From the NCBI GenBank assembly GCA_027021185.1, contig JALUUU010000158.1, positions 1 through 9,083 on the forward strand: a DNA stretch of 9,083 nt, read 5' to 3'. Of this stretch, positions 7,169 to 9,083 are shown one piece after another. This DNA comes from an archaeon (lineage in GTDB: Archaea; Hydrothermarchaeota; Hydrothermarchaeia; Hydrothermarchaeales; JALUUU01). Within the stretch, counting starts at the first letter, position 1; each line of letters opens with the position of its first letter. The notes under the pieces are model-generated. The model was given only the letters and a program-made list of their open reading frames with translations, searched no databases and was not told the DNA's origin. The position numbers were made by a program, and so were the translations under genes.

Positions 7169-7893
7169 TCTGGTTTTATCTTGCTGTCCCTGAGGTCCCT
7201 CTCCTTATTGTAGCCGGTCAGCACCAGGGCGGTCTTCATGCCAAAGTTTTTCCCCATGGCTATGTCGGTGTCCAGGCGGTCACCGATTATCAGTATCTCC
7301 TCCGGCTTAACCCCCGCCTTGGTGAGAATAAAATCAGCCATGATGTCGGAGGGCTTTCCAATGAGGATGGGCTCCTTCTTGGAGGCGGTTTGAAGGGCAC
7401 TCACAATCGCCCCAGCCCCCGGGAGAAGCCCTGACTCCGACACAAGGACGTTGTCGAGGTTGGTGGCGAGGAAGGGCGACCCGTTGTTAATGTATTTAAG
7501 ACCCAGGGCTAGCTTGTTATAGTTGAATCCCCTGTCCAGGGCGGCGAGGACCAGGTTGCAGCCGCGCTGCCCCACCTCAACATCCTGCTCCTCAAGCTCC
7601 CTCTTCAAACCCTCCTCCCCGATGAGGAAGACCCTTGGATCGTCGTAGTATGTTTTTATATGCACAGCCGCCACGTATCCGGAGGTAAGCACCTCGTAGG
7701 GGCTCGCCGGAATACCTAGGCGCATGAGCTTCTCGGCATAGTCTTCTCTGTGGAGGGTGGCGTTGTTCGTGGTGAAAAAGATCCTGCCCTTTTTACGTAG
7801 CCTGGCCAATCCCTCATCCGCCCCGGGGATGAGCTCATTTCCCCTGTAAACAACCCCGTCTAAATCGATGACGAAGCATTTTATCCCGGACAT
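7147..7893 (-). CDS. HAD-IIA family phosphatase (NagD / p-nitrophenylphosphatase-like)
   Basis: Soluble Mg-dependent phosphatase of the haloacid dehalogenase superfamily, 248 residues. Motif I is DLDGVVY with nucleophile Asp10 and acid/base Asp12. Motif II is TTN at 41-43, followed by the NNATLHREDYAEKL segment typical of subfamily IIA. Motif III is Lys180 in GKPS, and motif IV is GDRLDTDI with Asp205, Asp208 and Asp210. The large insert between motifs II and III (about 65-170) is the type II cap that sets substrate choice. Relatives hydrolyse small phosphates such as 2-phosphoglycolate, nucleotides or glycerol phosphates; the real substrate cannot be read from sequence. The gene faces the importer operon tail to tail and diverges from the coiled-coil gene. 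A TATA box about 26-30 bases before the ATG implies a nearly leaderless transcript. Confidence 0.9.
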   Translation of the reverse strand: MSGIKCFVIDLDGVVYRGNELIPGADEGLARLRKKGRIFFTTNNATLHREDYAEKLMRLGIPASPYEVLTSGYVAAVHIKTYYDDPRVFLIGEEGLKRELEEQDVEVGQRGCNLVLAALDRGFNYNKLALGLKYINNGSPFLATNLDNVLVSESGLLPGAGAIVSALQTASKKEPILIGKPSDIMADFILTKAGVKPEEILIIGDRLDTDIAMGKNFGMKTALVLTGYNKERDLRDSKIKPDYVLDKL

Positions 7894-7918
7894 CGGAATC
7901 CTTTTTTATCAGGGCAAG

Positions 7919-7926
7919 ATATAAAA
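7919..7926 (-). promoter_or_regulatory. TATA box for the HAD phosphatase gene
   Basis: Read on the minus strand this is TTTTATAT, within a longer AT stretch at 7919-7930. Its centre lies about 29 bases before the ATG that starts at 7893, so transcription would begin only a few bases ahead of the start codon. The bases between (AAAAAAGGATTCCG before ATG) give at best a weak ribosome binding site, in keeping with leaderless translation. Confidence 0.6.
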
Positions 7927-7989
7927 ATTTAGGGGCATGAGAAGGCGAATGAAGGCTTTCCCTCCCGATTCCTCTCTAAGAAAAAATTA

Positions 7990-7999
7990 TTAATATTAA
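7990..7999 (+). promoter_or_regulatory. Likely TATA region for the coiled-coil gene
   Basis: The palindrome TTAATATTAA lies in an AT-only stretch at 7981-8000, the most AT-rich spot of the divergent intergenic region 7894-8039. A start of transcription about 25 bases downstream would fall near 8020, leaving a leader of about 20 bases that includes the GAGG at 8029-8032. Because it is palindromic it could also be a regulator site or act in either direction; only position supports the promoter reading. Confidence 0.5.
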
Positions 8000-8039
8000 A
8001 CTTGCAGAGGTAAAGGCATAATCAGGAAGAGGATGTGAA

Positions 8040-9083
8040 ATGGCAATTTCTTCAGAGTTATATCGGGAGAGGGAGGAACTGAGGGAGGAGGTAGAGCGGC
8101 TTAACAGGATAATCAAGTATAATATGCGCCTCTACGAGGAGAGGCTTAGGGACAGGAATAAAGAGCTGGAGGAGAAGGAGCAGCGGATACGGGAGCTCGA
8201 GAAGAGACTAAAAAAGTCGGAGGAAGCCATCGCCAGGCTCGAAGAAACCCTGCCCCAGAAGGAAGAGGTGGCGAAGCTCCAGAAGCTTGTTGAAGCCAAG
8301 AGCAAACGGATCCAGGAACTCGAGAGAGAGATAGAGGACATCTCCAAATTCAAGGAAAAAAGCGAGGACTTCAGAAGGGAGGCTGAGCGGCTCAGAAAAA
8401 CCCTGACAGAGGCCGAGAAAGAGCTCACGGCTGCCCAGGACGAGCTTGCCAGGCTGCGGAGCCTGAGAGCGGCCAAGGGGGAGGCGGAAAAAACCATCCA
8501 AAACATGCAAACAGAACTAAAAAACAAAGAAGAACGCCTCCTACAAACAATATCAACCCTCAAAACAGAACAAAAAAGAACACAACAACTAGAAGACGAA
8601 ATAACAGCCCTCAAACAAAAAAACGAGGCCCTGCTGGAGGAGCTGCAGGAGAAGATCGAGGCCCTGGGCAGGGCACAAGACCAGGTAACAAACCTGGAGA
8701 AGCTTCAGGAGGAGAATGAGTCCCTCAGGAGAGAGGTTGAGAATCTCCGGCGAAGCCTCTCCGACTCGGGGGAGATGGGGGAGCTCAAGAGGCTCATAGA
8801 GGATAAGGATGCCACCATCGAGGAGCTCAGGGGGCTGGTGGAGGAGCTCAGGAGCTATAAGGATGAGAACGCCGCCTTAAAGAAAGAGCTCCAGGACCTC
8901 TTGGAGACCCTGACGGGCAGCGAGGCAGATCTGGAGGAGCTGAAGAGCCTTGTGGAGGCCAAGGGGGAGGCGGAAAAAACCATCCAAAACATGCAAACAG
9001 AACTAAAAAACAAAGAAGAACGCCTCCTACAAACAATATCAACCCTCAAAACAGAACAAAAAAGAACACAACAACTAGAAGAC
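8040..9083 (+). CDS. Long coiled-coil protein with internal exact repeat, 3' partial
   Basis: The frame is open from ATG 8040 to the last base, 348 residues with no stop, so the 3' end is missing. GAGG at 8029-8032, 7 bases before the ATG, supports the start. Nearly the whole product is predicted coiled coil: Glu, Lys, Arg, Leu and Gln dominate, leucines recur every 3-4 residues, there is no Trp, and Pro is almost absent (one near residue 77). No signal peptide, membrane segment or enzyme domain is visible. A motif LxxLVEAK or a variant recurs with its Lys at residues 87, 256 and 308, and in degraded form at 146. Residues 145-186 are repeated exactly at 307-348. Codon use changes abruptly inside the repeat. 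It resembles the arm of SMC/Rad50-like or structural filament proteins, but no head domain is seen, so I assign no family. It has its own promoter and diverges from the HAD gene. Confidence 0.85.
   Translation, partial: MAISSELYREREELREEVERLNRIIKYNMRLYEERLRDRNKELEEKEQRIRELEKRLKKSEEAIARLEETLPQKEEVAKLQKLVEAKSKRIQELEREIEDISKFKEKSEDFRREAERLRKTLTEAEKELTAAQDELARLRSLRAAKGEAEKTIQNMQTELKNKEERLLQTISTLKTEQKRTQQLEDEITALKQKNEALLEELQEKIEALGRAQDQVTNLEKLQEENESLRREVENLRRSLSDSGEMGELKRLIEDKDATIEELRGLVEELRSYKDENAALKKELQDLLETLTGSEADLEELKSLVEAKGEAEKTIQNMQTELKNKEERLLQTISTLKTEQKRTQQLED
8471..8597 (+). repeat. Exact direct repeat, copy 1 (127 bases)
   Basis: Identical over 127 bases to 8957-9083. The offset is 486 bases, exactly 162 codons, so both copies are read in the same frame and encode the same 42 residues (145-186 of the coiled-coil protein, from AKGEAEKTIQ to TQQLED). 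The match begins sharply: base 8470 is C and its counterpart 8956 is A. Upstream of it the two flanks are only loosely similar, although both encode LTxxxxxLxxLxSL before AK. The right end of the match is not known because copy 2 runs into the window end. Confidence 0.97.
8487..8624 (+). other. A-rich, G/T-poor codon island inside the coiled-coil gene
   Basis: By hand count these 138 bases hold about 80 A, 35 C, 12 G and 11 T. All 7 Lys codons are AAA, all 7 Gln codons CAA and all 7 Glu codons GAA; the surrounding codons are almost entirely AAG, CAG and GAG. The change is abrupt on both sides: GGG GAG GCG before and GAG GCC CTG CTG after. The reading frame and coiled-coil pattern continue through it. 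Most of the island lies in the exact repeat, and its start recurs at 8973. The cause is not settled: foreign origin, constraint at the nucleic-acid level and recent repeat spread are all possible. Confidence 0.85.
8957..9083 (+). repeat. Exact direct repeat, copy 2 (cut by window end)
   Basis: Second copy of the unit at 8471-8597, with no mismatch to the last base of the window. It encodes residues 307-348 of the coiled-coil protein. The repeat must be at least 127 bases and may continue past the window. The visible length equals a maximum k-mer value often used by de Bruijn assemblers, so its end here may be an assembly break and not a biological boundary. Confidence 0.95.

Noticed and set aside
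8132..8614. Ser/Phe-rich open frame on the minus strand (and similar ones at 8848-9049)
   Set aside because: It is the antisense of the coiled-coil gene; the Ser/Leu/Phe runs are what GAG/AAG-rich sequence gives when read backwards, and it lacks its own promoter or ribosome binding site.
8471..9083. Diversity-generating retroelement (template and variable repeat)
   Set aside because: An A-rich repeat pair recalls such systems, but the two copies are identical with no A-specific changes, both are coding in the same frame, and no reverse transcriptase gene is in the window.
8471..9083. CRISPR array
   Set aside because: Only two long copies 486 bases apart, within an open coding frame, with no short regular repeat-spacer pattern and no cas genes.

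Overview
The window looks like a piece of an archaeal chromosome, probably a thermophile-related lineage. The evidence is TATA-type promoters about 25 bases ahead of starts, Arg codons dominated by AGG/AGA, abundant ATA, purine-rich ribosome binding sites, and a substrate-binding protein ending in a CGP-CTERM-like surface anchor. That anchor is best known from Thermococcales, but the rest does not fix the lineage. No rRNA, tRNA, CRISPR array or recognisable mobile element was seen. The window may be a whole metagenomic contig: it starts inside one gene and stops inside another.

Layout: (1) 2-814, the 3' part of an unrecognised, tryptophan-rich protein. (2) 903-1775, a lone long-form hisG (first step of histidine synthesis) with its own TATA box. 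(3) 1803-7168, a compact five-gene ABC importer of the dipeptide/oligopeptide family: anchored binding protein, two permeases and two ATPases, with junctions of 10 bases or fewer, or overlaps. (4) 7147-7893 on the minus strand, a HAD-IIA (NagD-like) phosphatase whose 3' end overlaps that of the last ABC gene by 22 bases. (5) 7894-8039, a divergent promoter region. (6) 8040 to the window end, an unfinished long coiled-coil protein.

The importer genes work together: the binding protein captures a peptide or oligosaccharide outside the membrane, the permease pair forms the channel, and the ATPase pair drives uptake. The other genes have no obvious functional link to it.

The most unusual part is the coiled-coil gene. 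It carries an exact, in-frame 127-base direct repeat 486 bases (162 codons) apart. The repeat consists mostly of a sharply bounded A-rich, G- and T-poor island whose codons (AAA, CAA, GAA) differ completely from the GAG/AAG/CAG usage around it. The second copy ends exactly at the window end, and 127 is a common assembler k-mer size. The likeliest reading is therefore an assembly that broke on entering a longer or multi-copy repeat, so the real gene may be larger and more repetitive than shown.
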